Source of the DNA: Alnus glutinosa
Lineage: Eukaryota > Streptophyta > Magnoliopsida > Fagales > Betulaceae
Reading direction: 5' to 3'
Assembly (NCBI RefSeq): GCF_958979055.1
Contig: NC_084887.1
Coordinates: 35,380,620-35,444,619, forward strand
Length of the DNA stretch: 64,000 nucleotides
The notes below the pieces were generated by a model. The model did no database searches, was not told the origin of the DNA, and was given only the letters and a program-made list of their open reading frames with translations. The position numbers and the translations under genes were made by a program. Below, piece by piece: positions 21,780 through 31,479 of the stretch (positions are counted from its first letter, which is position 1; each line of letters opens with the position of its first letter).

Positions 21780-24700
21780 ATGGAAGACGAAGCCCAGGTA
21801 ACTAACAACCTAACCACCGAACGCTTCCACTTCAACCACCGCTAGATTCGATTTCTGCATTTTTTTTTTGTTTGGTTTTAAAAACTTGAACTAAAACGTC
21901 TGTGGGACGCAGAAAATATTGGCGTTGAAGAGGGCGTACGCGGAGATAATTCTGAACACGGCGAAGGAGGCGGCGGCGCGTGTAATGTCGTCGGAGAGGA
22001 AAGCGCGTAGCTTTCAGCAGGATCTGCGCGCCACCAAGGACGAGGCGCTCCGAATGCTCCTCCGCCTTAAGCAAATGATGGATTCCAAGGTCCGGAATTA
22101 TAATCTAATTAATGTCGTTTGATTTTAACCAATTCGCGTTTTGATTTTTAAAGTTTGGTTCTTGGACGATCGTTAAGTGTGACATTGCCATTGGGTTCTT
22201 TTCGTTTTTCTTTCTTTCCGTTGAACCAAACAGAAGGGAAACGATTGCCTTAAAAAATATTTGAATTACAGAACCCAATATGTTCGCAATTTGGAAAATT
22301 TCTTACTTCCAGCTTATTATTTAATTTCGATAGTCGCCATCTTCTGGTAAACTGTTAATTTTAGTTTCTATTTTGTTCATTTGTACTTCTAAGATGCCAA
22401 TACCACCTTTGTGTAAGCAATACAGAAAGGATGGAGTTGTACTTTGGGTTTTGAGCAGGGAATAAGAATGACTGAAGAAAAATGAAATGCCTGTTTTAGA
22501 TAATATGTTTTGGTAGGATAATTGGGTGCTTAATGGTCTGATCTCAGCTACATTAGAACCAGCTACTTTTTCAAGTTAAATGTTTCTCTGTTTGGTATGA
22601 AATGTCCTCAAATATCCAATCATAATGTGTCACTGTTTGGTCTTTTGAGGTATACCTAGTCACATGAGTAATGGGAGTCCACTATGTTCTCCTCAAAATT
22701 GTTTTGATAAAAAAAATGTTGAGTTTGGTCTGGACACGACCTGTTCCATAAAGAAAACAAGGAAAACAAGAAGTGTTGGCCAGAAAGAAATCTATACTCT
22801 TTTTTTTTTTTTTTTTTTTTTTCCCTATTTAATGATGGGAAAAGGGTTACAAAGGGTGGGGGGTGGCTTCCTTGCCACTTCTAATTCTAATGGAAGGAAA
22901 AATGGGTATGTGAGTGAGAATGCTTCCAAACACACAGTGGGAAGCGGCTTATTTAGCAACTTGATGTGCACGAAAATTGGCACATCTAGAAGTCTTCAAT
23001 GCAGTCCACTTCTCAACGAGAAGCAGCTGCTGTTGGAGGTCGGCAATAATGGGGGCACATGGCCAGTCAATGAATAAGTGGCCTTTGTTGATGGCCAAAA
23101 AATTTTCAACAGGGAATTGCCTTCTAATATGAGGGTAGGGTAGCCATGTAAGATGGCTAATACCCTTGTTTCTTATTATTTGATGTTTATTGCTTTTATG
23201 CCTCTTTCTCAATCTACCTTAACTCTTATAAGAGTATCCCACCTTCCCATAAAACAGAAAGCATTAATTCTTGGAAGCATTCTACATTTCAGTTGTTGTT
23301 TACAAATTCGTTCAATTAATATGTTGTTGAGGATGTCATTCATTGACGATGGGAATGGGATCTGCAAGGTCTGGGTTCAATTTGGAGGTCTGCCCCTTTG
23401 CGTAGTCTTAGTAATACAATCAAATTAAATGCATTGCTCATCCAAATCCACTAGAAATTTCATTGCATTAATATTTAAGAGGAGGCTTTTCACTTACAGT
23501 GCTTGTTCTGGTATTACTTTTTCTAAGATGCTGTAAACAAATAATACAGAATTGACCCGCATGTTCTCCTTTACAGACAACTGAAGCAGATATGACATCG
23601 TTGAGCCAGCGGAGACGGATAGAAGAGCTTGAAGCACAGCTCAATGAGGCAGAGGATGTGATAGCTGATCTTAGAACAGAGTTGAAGCAGTTATGGGATG
23701 CGTTGGAGAAGGCGAAAAGCAACCAAATGCAACGTTTAGATGGAAGAATCATGAAGGAACATGGATCTTCTCATGAAAACACAGCTCCTGAGCCCATCAT
23801 ACCCTCTCCTTCAAGTTCTGGACTTGAAGCTGTGACAGTTTCCAAAATGAAGAATGCACCATTGGATCAGAGAGTTTCAGTTAATAAGTGCTGTAATACA
23901 ACTAAAGAAACTAAACAATTGGGTGTTTCTCTGTTGGATAACTATTATGCTCATAATTCTGACTTTGCCTCCATAATCATGAAACACAAGCAGCCTGAGC
24001 TGTACAGAAATGGATTTTCACAGAGAATTCGTGCATTTGAAAGAAACTTCCCGCATGGCAAAGTGCCTCCTTCTGGAGATGTAGATGATCAACATTCCCT
24101 CGAAAAGAATGAGTTGATCACTAAAGCTATTGATAAGGACGAAAGAAGATGTCATGTATCCTCAACTTGGACCAGTAACATGGAAATGATGAGGAACTCA
24201 ACTGGAGAAGAAGTAAAGAAGCCTCTGAAGAAGGTCTGCATGTCACGAAGAAGGAAGACTCGATTTGGGAAAGCCAAAGCTACTTCAAGGAAGTCCTGTC
24301 CCCGTCCTGGTCAGCTTATGAAACTTTGTCAACCATCTTCTTTTCTTTCCTGTCATAAAACATACTCAATCAACGGGAACATTAAATCTGCTGACGGTGC
24401 CTGCACTCAACCACCTATCAAGGTAGACAAAGAGGAAGTCAAGACTGTTCTCAATGGGAAAGGAAAAAAGATGAATAGTGGGGATGCTATTGTGTCATTC
24501 AGACCTCTGCCTGTTCTCTCCCATTGCAGAACTTCTTCATGTTCAGGCAATGGAAATGTCAAATCTGGTGAAGATAGTTTGAAAGTAAATGAAACCAAAT
24601 CTGGGATTAAGCCATTGACCCGCTTGGCTCCAGGATTGACATTAATTAAACATTATGCAGATCCTATATCAGGTTCTACTGATCTTACTGTGAGCATTAG

Positions 24701-25749
24701 GGCGATTAATAAACCTGGACCTATCCAGAATGCAGTGGAGGACATGGAGTTGGTAGACAAGTCTGTGTTGGTAAAACATGAAGGTGATGCTGCAGAGAAT
24801 TTGATTAATCTGAGCTCTGAGTTGGACGTTGGGATGATCAATGTACCACTGATGAACTCCTCTTTGAAAGATGTTGAAGCATCTGAAGCATCTAACGGTT
24901 CTCCTAGTCGAGTGGACAACAATAGGCTTCTGAGGTACACCTTTCAGAGGAAGCGCAAGAGGGAATCCTCTAGAAAGCCGGATGAAAATACTTCTTTTGA
25001 AAACAGCACCATTAAGAGAAGGGCTGGAGAAAAACAAAGTGGTGCATCGGAGCTACAAGATTGTAGCTTAGGTAATGGATCATCTAGAGATAGTCGCCGA
25101 CTGGCTCAGGTTGCGCGTCAGGTGGGTTTTCCTTCCCTCCCTATTGCTCTCTTGATTGTGTCCAAACCTAAGATACCCTACTATGATCTCTTATAGAAGT
25201 GAATAATGATTTATGCCTGCTCAGTAATTCTGAATATTTTATAGGCTATGATATATGAATTATGCACACATGCAAGTGGTGAAGTTACTATGCGTGTTTG
25301 GCCTAATTAATACTGGGGCAGGAGATGTGGTTCATTAGGCAAATTATTTTGTGTTTTAACATTTTTATTGAATGTTGGTGGAAAGAAATAAAGATCTGAA
25401 GAGTTGTAAAAGTTTCACAAGGTGGTTGGGACCATAAGTTCAAATGTTTTTTGGTAGTGCACAAAATAGTTTCTTTCGTTGTGGTAGAATTATAATCAGA
25501 TTCCTAAGAACGTCATACTGCCATTGATAATACGAATTGTTTATATAGGTGGATGCATTGATTGATAAAATGAGTTTTTGTTACCCAAATATACTATCAC
25601 TGGTTTCTTTGGCTTTTCGGTGCTCTCAGTGCGTAAGTACTCGCTTGTCGAGTTTTATGTTTATAGATGATTAAGCTTGTCTAATCTTGTATTTTTTCTT
25701 TTATGATATTGTGCAGCTTATTTCTTTGTCTGGGAAAAGATGGTGGTAG
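21780..25749 (+). CDS. Plant coiled-coil protein, nuclear-type, function unknown (590 aa, 4 exons)
   Basis: Exons 21780-21797, 21913-22089, 23577-25121 and 25717-25749 join in phase 0 with GT-AG introns and give 590 residues. Residues 7-115 form a continuous coiled coil spanning exons 2 and 3 (AYAEIILNTAKEAAARVM, then SLSQRRRIEELEAQLNEAED). The rest is Ser/Lys-rich and probably disordered, with basic clusters (MSRRRKTRFGK; a KRKRE-type NLS near residue 523), and the C-terminus is LISLSGKRWW. The 18-bp first exon was chosen because it supplies the only ATG joining in frame to the coil; the Met at 23592 would cut the coil in half. I recall similar uncharacterised plant proteins but cannot name one. 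Intron 2 (1.49 kb) contains a LINE fragment. A nuclear location is inferred only. Confidence 0.82.
22799..23165 (-). mobile_element. 5'-truncated LINE (RNase H end) in intron 2
   Basis: The T-run at 22799-22822 is the poly(A) tail of a minus-strand insertion. Upstream of it the minus strand encodes motifs of the RNase H domain at the end of plant L1-type LINEs: DWPCAPIIADLQQQLL, then CANFRAHQVAK, an in-frame stop, and further LINE-like text (AASHCVFGSI, IRIRSGKE). It is dead and lies opposite to the host gene. The 5' boundary near 23165 is approximate, and no target duplication was found. Confidence 0.65.
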
Positions 25750-26482
25750 TAATGGTGGCTGTTTCTTACATCCAATGAGGAGAAAGTTGGATATGATTGG
25801 CAACACTAACCTTTGCTAGGTGATTCTCAAGAAAATGCTTTTGTGAAGAAATCTATAGATGTCGGCTGGCTGCATGAGAGAGAGAGAGAGAGAACTAGTA
25901 ATCTGCCATTACATGTCTATTAACTTCTAGTCCTTGCTGCATTTTCAATTTTGTTCTATAAAATTGAACACTCCTGTCAAATCTCCTCCAATGGAATATA
26001 GATGTTACTTCAAACGGGCAAGCTCTAATGCGATTTGCATCTTTAGTAATTTTCTGATGGTTTGTCATTAAATGCCGAATTTCTTTATGTACAAGTTGAG
26101 GCATTGAAGTTTAGACAACTACTTTTGTTCACAAATAGACATTCTTCTGCTTTTGGATCTCCATACTTTGACTCAAATCTATTTTCTTCTCACTCATGTA
26201 GGGCAGGTAATGGTTGCCATCTGGAAGGTGTTACGATTTCAGGAATGGGCAAAAGAAATAAACGGGAAATTTTCCTTTTTTTTTGTTAATTTTTTAGTAT
26301 AATGACCTACGTGGCATAGTGGATTTTGAATACAAGTGGCACATTTTTATTGGATTTACGTAAAAATAGGGAACAACGGGCACTTCTACTGTTAAAAAAG
26401 GAAAATGATAGAAATACTCAAGCTGCACAACGAGTACACAACAGTAAGACACAATAAAGTGAGGAGAAATGATTAAAACAAC
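25750..26482 (+). other. 3' UTR and downstream DNA of coiled-coil gene
   Basis: No further ORF with support. The first few hundred bp probably form the 3' UTR. A (GA)n run lies at 25878-25895. Downstream sequence grades into MITE-rich DNA. Confidence 0.4.
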
Positions 26483-26640
26483 ACCAAGGCACAACACATG
26501 GGCCCAACACCAAGGCACAATGGAATGAGGCCCACACATGGGCCCCACTCCATTGTGCCTTGGTGTTGTGTCATTGTTATGTAGTGTGAGTGTAAGGATC
26601 GCTCCTAAAGTGAGTCCTATACATTGGGTCCCACTCCATT
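26483..26640. repeat. Inverted repeat (MITE-like)
   Basis: ACACCAAGGCACAATGGAAT is mirrored by CCATTGTGCCTTGGTGTTG around a centre of about 20 bp. Further partial copies of the same words flank it (26483-26510, 26630-26655). A hairpin-forming non-coding element; superfamily unknown. Confidence 0.6.
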
Positions 26641-26707
26641 GTATCTTGGTGTTGTGTACATGTTGTGCACTGTAAGTGCAAGAATCACTCCCCATTAAAA
26701 AATGGAG

Positions 26708-26883
26708 AAATGATCCCTACACTCATTTCTCATAACAGTCCCACAACAAGCTGACGTGGCTGGTAATATTTTATTATTATTTTTGTTTTCTTTTCTTTTC
26801 TTTTTGTAAAAAAATAATAAAATATTATCAACTACGTCAGCTTGTTGTGGGGCTGTTGTGAAAAATGAGTGTAGGGATCATTT
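26708..26883. mobile_element. Hairpin MITE, 176 bp
   Basis: Nearly the whole element is an inverted repeat: AAATGATCCCTACACTCATT ... CAACAAGCTGACGT on the left, with the complement on the right (GAGTGTAGGGATCATTT), around a TTTTCTTTTC centre. No coding and no clear target duplication. Confidence 0.75.
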
Positions 26884-27143
26884 TTTTAAAAAATAAAGTG
26901 TGTAGGGTCCACTCCATGTATGAGGTTATTGTACTATTGTTATGTGGGTGTAGTATACTAATCAATTTCCTTAAAAAATTGGCTAAAATCAAGACCAAAC
27001 CGTTTATTTATTAAATGGTCAAAATTTAAAAAGAAATGCTAAATATTATAGTCTTATTCCACTTCTATTTCATTGATTTGAGTTGATATGACCGTGTACT
27101 GTCATGGTTTTGTGGGTTTTGTGTGGGTTCAATGGATTGGACT

Positions 27144-27203
27144 GATTGGTAACAATAGCATCTTCAAAAAAAAAAAAAAAAAAAAAGGATTGGTAACAAT
27201 AGC
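27144..27203 (+). mobile_element. Ultra-short retroposition scar with 16-bp target duplication
   Basis: The 16-mer GATTGGTAACAATAGC occurs at 27144-27159 and exactly again at 27188-27203. Between the copies are only 28 nt, ATCTTC followed by an A-run and a G. This is what an almost completely 5'-truncated LINE or SINE insertion leaves: target duplication plus poly(A). A simple tandem duplication followed by A-run expansion is the alternative. Confidence 0.65.
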
Positions 27204-27477
27204 TTGCATGGTTGACGCAATGGCGGCAATGCTATGTCAGTCGAGGGGGGTGGTAAAGATGAAATGCGAATGTAATACTTACGTTTAGGTGTTTAATTTT
27301 TGAAATTAAAATAAATTTTTATTTTGTTCATGTATTTTTAAAATTTAATTTTTTAAAAAAATTAAATTAAATATGATTTGTTTAGAAAAAGTTGAATAAA
27401 ATATTATTTGTTTTTAAAAAAATTAAATAAAATATAATTTATTTTTGAAAAAAAAAATTAAAATCATATTATTTCTC

Positions 27478-28324
27478 CGTTTGTTTCGACGTAAAATGAT
27501 TTCCGTCGTAAAATGGAAAATGGTTTCAGAGAAGTCATTTTTCTTGAAAATATTTTTCGCCTAAAACATTTTTCAGTGTTTGGTGCATACAGAAAATCAC
27601 AAATATTTTTCATATTTTCATTCAATCATATTAACCTATAAAAATTAATTTTTATTCAAAACATATAAATATAAATATAAAATAATATAAAAATCATAGA
27701 TGACGAGATTCGGTCACTGGCCGACAAGATTCTGACCATTTTTACCTGATATTGACTAATATAGCCAGAATTCGAGATAAAAGCCGGAATCCGGACAGTT
27801 TCGTCGGAATCTGAGATAGCCGAATTCCTGCGAAAGTGGCCGAATTCCGGCAGTTTCGACGGATTTCGGCCATCTGGCCAGATCCGTCCAGCCAGTCAGC
27901 CTGGAACCGGCCTCTCTGGCCAAGGCCGGCCGGGATCCAGCTAGATGGCCGGAATCCGACCTTTTCCGGCCAGATTGGTCGTTGGAATCTGGGCTGACCG
28001 GATTCCGGCGAAGGTGGCCGGATTCCGTTGCCAGATACCAGCGACATTAACCGGATGTTGTGGATTCAGATACATGCAATATTTCGATGGTGGTCGGCTG
28101 CTTGAACGTGAAGGTCGACTGTATTGTTTAAAATAGATTAACCGCGTCTGGCGTCTTCGGAAAACGATTTACGCTTTCAAAAAGCGTAAATCATTTTTCG
28201 AAATTTACTAAGCATTTTTGGTCAAACAGAAATAATTTTTCGGTTGACTATTATTTTCGCCCCTACCAAACACTGGAAAATGCCGAAATCATTTTTCAGA
28301 AATTATTTTACTCCGAAACAAACG
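27478..28324. mobile_element. TIR element with GC-rich repetitive core, 847 bp
   Basis: The termini CGTTTGTTTCG and CGAAACAAACG are exact inverted complements. Inverted similarity continues inward (CAGTGTTTGGTGCATAC against ACCAAACACTGG; AAAATGATTT against AAATCATTTTT). The core at 27700-28035 is GC-rich and built of degenerate CCGGAAT / GGCCGGA words, producing spurious ORFs. No transposase and no matching flanking duplication. Probably a non-autonomous DNA transposon; superfamily undetermined. Confidence 0.65.
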
Positions 28325-28452
28325 AAGCATTAGTTTTTTTCTTTTCTTTTTTCTTAGAAATGTATACTTTTTTTGAATCGAAGTAGAAAATTAATAATTC
28401 ACTAAAAATATTTTGACATTTGCCGAAACACCGCAAGCATAGACCAAGCTAT

Positions 28453-28460
28453 TTTATAAG
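28453..28460 (+). promoter_or_regulatory. TATA-like box of GONST3 gene
   Basis: TTTATAAG lies about 200 bp upstream of the leader donor site (28656), which would start the mRNA near 28485. It is an inference from position only. Confidence 0.35.
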
Positions 28461-28655
28461 CGAAAAGAAAGCAAAAATATAAAAGAAAAAGAAAAGGAAT
28501 CAGCTTCCTTGACTGGTTGAGGCAGAGGCACTGGCAGCTCCGCTTAAAGTAGCCCCTTTCTCACCGCTTCGGTGTTCGGTTTAGGCCTCAATCCCGTACC
28601 AATCATTATCAGGCTGCCGGAGTCTGCTAGTTCGAAGACAAATTTCTAGCCACAG

Positions 28656-30339
28656 GTAAGCATGAAAGCAAAATGTGGTAAATATATATATATATATATA
28701 TTATTTTCTTTCACTTTCTTTAAGTTTCTCTACCGCCAAACAGAGGTGGATGTCTATGGAATTCATTTAGGTGGAAGCCTCAACAGTTGATTGTAGTTGT
28801 AGTTTGTTTTCTTTGAATCTTTTATTTTGTTTTATTCCACATTTTGGTATATTTAATTCACCTTATTTTTGCGTTAATTTCTTCTCAAAGTTTTGTTGAA
28901 ATTGCAAGTGTATGACTCCAACTTGGGTCGAATTAAGCAAGCGCATAAATTCTGGAATAAAGATTGTGGTTCATGGAGACTGCATTTGTTTCAGCCTCGA
29001 ATCCGAATTCTGCTCCCTACCCTCAAATTCAATAAATAACTCCAGATCTTATATACTCGTTATTTGAGATGCGTCTTTGTATGAAATGTGTCTATGGATA
29101 AGATTTGATACTGGATTTAGGAATCAAGCAAATATGCATTTATTCGTCGTTACCTACATGAGCAAGATTCTTTTAAAGATTTGTTTGCATTGCCTTTTGG
29201 GTTTGGATCGATGGTGCTCATAGGCAAGGACTTGGTCACACTAGAAACTGGTTTGCCCATGCCTCTCCAATGGAGACCTAATTTCATGGCTTGCTCAATG
29301 CCTTTCAATGTTCACATGCATAATAACTGGTTAGCGAGTGCAGAACAATCATTTGTTTGAGGAAGCAATGCTATGTGTTTAATATCAGAAAATTATCTAT
29401 TACAGAATGATTTAGTGAGTCAAAAGTAGTTATTATGAAGTAATGGTCTGGTGCTGTTGTTCCTCAAGGTAGGGAGTTTAATATGCATGTCTTGTAGCAC
29501 ATGTCAGTTGTTCTTTTGCATGTGATGCTGGAATCTTGCTCAGCATCTAATAATCATGTATGAAAAAGGCTTGAATTATTCTGGTTGGTTTTAGGGGATT
29601 GATGTTTCACACTATGTCAGAAATTTTGAATTTTGCAATAGGCATCAAGCATTGAACTCTAAAGAAGTTTTGCTTTGTCTTCAGTTATTGGTTGGTTCTA
29701 TTATATGATAAGATGTAGGTTTGATATGTCCAAAAATTCCAAATGACGATGTTAACAAATATAGTTTTGTTACCTCAGTTCTATTATTTGTAATGGTGGC
29801 TCTCCGAATTACTTTTTGTTGAGCTGTTTATGTCTTTTTGATACGTTTCTCGCATCGTAACACAATTTGATATTATGTAATCAACAAATGTCGCTTCTTA
29901 TTAGACCTTAAAACTTTTCATGCTAAGTTGTATGGCCTTTTCCTTTTTTTTGTTGCTTCCTATCCTCAGAATTACTTACAGAGTACTTATACTAAAAGAG
30001 GTGTGGTTTCCTATTTCGCAGGCACCTTTGAATAGACTTATGTGAATGTCAATGGTCTTATTAATATGGTTTAGATTGAATTCATTAGAACAAGGTTGGT
30101 CGAGCACCTATTCCATCTTTCTGTTGCCTAATTAATTTATGGCCTGTACTATTTGTTACTTGTAAGAAGAGAAGTTTCCTCATTTGTGTTTTCAACTTTG
30201 ACATGAGTTCTTCTGCTTATGGAGTCTAATGTTTTAGAATGATTTCCTTTGGAGATGTAAACAATTCATCCTTTAGAACCCATGATAAGAAATTTAGCCC
30301 TTATAAGTTGACTAACATGAATTTCTGATTCACTTTTAG
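28656..30339 (+). other. Leader intron of GONST3 gene (5' UTR)
   Basis: The donor CACAG|GTAAGC at 28656 and an acceptor CACTTTTAG ending at 30339 bracket 1.68 kb of non-coding, T-rich plant-intron-like DNA, and the acceptor abuts the ATG. A second acceptor (TTTCGCAG, ending near 30021) could define an alternative leader exon. The first leader exon would be about 28485-28655. Confidence 0.55.
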
Positions 30340-31479
30340 ATGTCTAGTAACAATAATGATGCGGAGAATCCAAGACTTGGTGCCAGCCAGAAAGGTCCAA
30401 AAGCTCCTACTCCCTCTGGTGAAATCCAAACAAACTGGTACAATGGCCTACTCCAGCAAGCCTCAGTCTATGGTATAGCTGCTGGTTACTGCATATCTGC
30501 ATCTTTGCTTTCCATCATCAACAAATGGGCGGTCATGAAATTTCCTTATCCTGGGGCATTAACTGCTTTACAGTACTTCACAAGTGCAGCTGGGGTCCTC
30601 ATTTGTGGATGGCTTAATTTCATTGAGCGTGACACACTTGACCTTTTAACCATGTGGCGCTTCCTGCCTGCAGCAATTATATTCTATATTTCTCTTTTCA
30701 CCAACAGTGAGCTCCTTCTCCATGCCAATGTTGACACATTCATTGTCTTCCGTTCAGCAGTTCCCATATTCGTTGCAATAGGAGAGACCCTCTTCTTGCA
30801 CCAGCCATGGCCGTCAATTAGAACATGGACCTCACTTGTCACTATCTTTGGAGGAAGCGTGCTTTATGTTCTAACAGATTACCAGTTCACAGTCATGGCT
30901 TATAGCTGGGCTCTAGCTTACCTGGTAAGCATGTCCATAGATTTTGTTTACATAAAGCATGTGGTCATGACCATCGGTTTGAATACTTGGGGTCTCGTAT
31001 TGTACAACAATCTTGAGGCTCTCCTACTGTTTCCTTTGGAGCTGCTTATTATGGGTGAATTGAAGAAGATAAAGCATGAAATCACGGATGAGTCAGATTG
31101 GTACTCTTTCCAGGTGGTTTTGCCAGTGGGCTTATCATGTTTGTTTGGTTTATCAATCTCTTTCTTTGGTTTTTCTTGTCGGAGGGCAATTTCTGCAACA
31201 GGGTTTACTGTTCTTGGTATAGTGAACAAGCTATTAACGGTTGTGATTAATTTTGTTGTTTGGGACAAGCATTCTACATTTGTGGGAACAGTGGGGCTTT
31301 TGATTTGTATGCTTGGTGGGGTTATGTATCAGCAGTCTACAATCAAAAAGCCTAAAGAGGCAAAAGAAGTAAATGTAGAAGAGACTGACGGGGAACAACA
31401 AAAGTTACTTGAAATGCAATGCAACACAGAAAGTAAAAGCAATCAGAAGGATGTTATTGAATCAGAAGTGGGAAAATGA
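30340..31479 (+). CDS. GONST3: GDP-sugar transporter, GONST3 type (379 aa)
   Basis: A single coding exon of 379 residues in the drug/metabolite-transporter superfamily, with about ten hydrophobic helices from residue 40 to 340 and hydrophilic, acidic cytosolic tails. It contains conserved plant nucleotide-sugar-transporter stretches (LLSIINKWAVMKFPYPG, NVDTFIVFRSAVPIF, YIKHVVMTIGLNTWG) and a GIVNK motif (residues 293-297) matching the GALNK-type nucleotide-binding motif of GDP-sugar transporters. From memory it resembles Arabidopsis GONST3 more than GONST4/GFT1, whose N-terminus is shorter. Proteins of this group exchange GDP-sugars for GMP across the Golgi membrane to feed glycan synthesis. 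The exact substrate of GONST3 proteins is not settled. The start ATG lies directly after a splice acceptor. Intact. Confidence 0.93.
   Translation: MSSNNNDAENPRLGASQKGPKAPTPSGEIQTNWYNGLLQQASVYGIAAGYCISASLLSIINKWAVMKFPYPGALTALQYFTSAAGVLICGWLNFIERDTLDLLTMWRFLPAAIIFYISLFTNSELLLHANVDTFIVFRSAVPIFVAIGETLFLHQPWPSIRTWTSLVTIFGGSVLYVLTDYQFTVMAYSWALAYLVSMSIDFVYIKHVVMTIGLNTWGLVLYNNLEALLLFPLELLIMGELKKIKHEITDESDWYSFQVVLPVGLSCLFGLSISFFGFSCRRAISATGFTVLGIVNKLLTVVINFVVWDKHSTFVGTVGLLICMLGGVMYQQSTIKKPKEAKEVNVEETDGEQQKLLEMQCNTESKSNQKDVIESEVGK

Noticed and set aside
23592-25196. Single 534-codon ORF as the whole gene
   Set aside because: The Met at 23592 lies mid coiled coil. Upstream exons 21780-21797 and 21913-22089 join in frame, and the last codons before 25196 read through a donor (CAG|GTGGGT) into intron.
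27742-28136. ORFs of 101 and 63 codons
   Set aside because: Generated by the CCGGAAT-type repetitive core of a TIR element; the Arg/Pro/Gly-rich text repeats itself.
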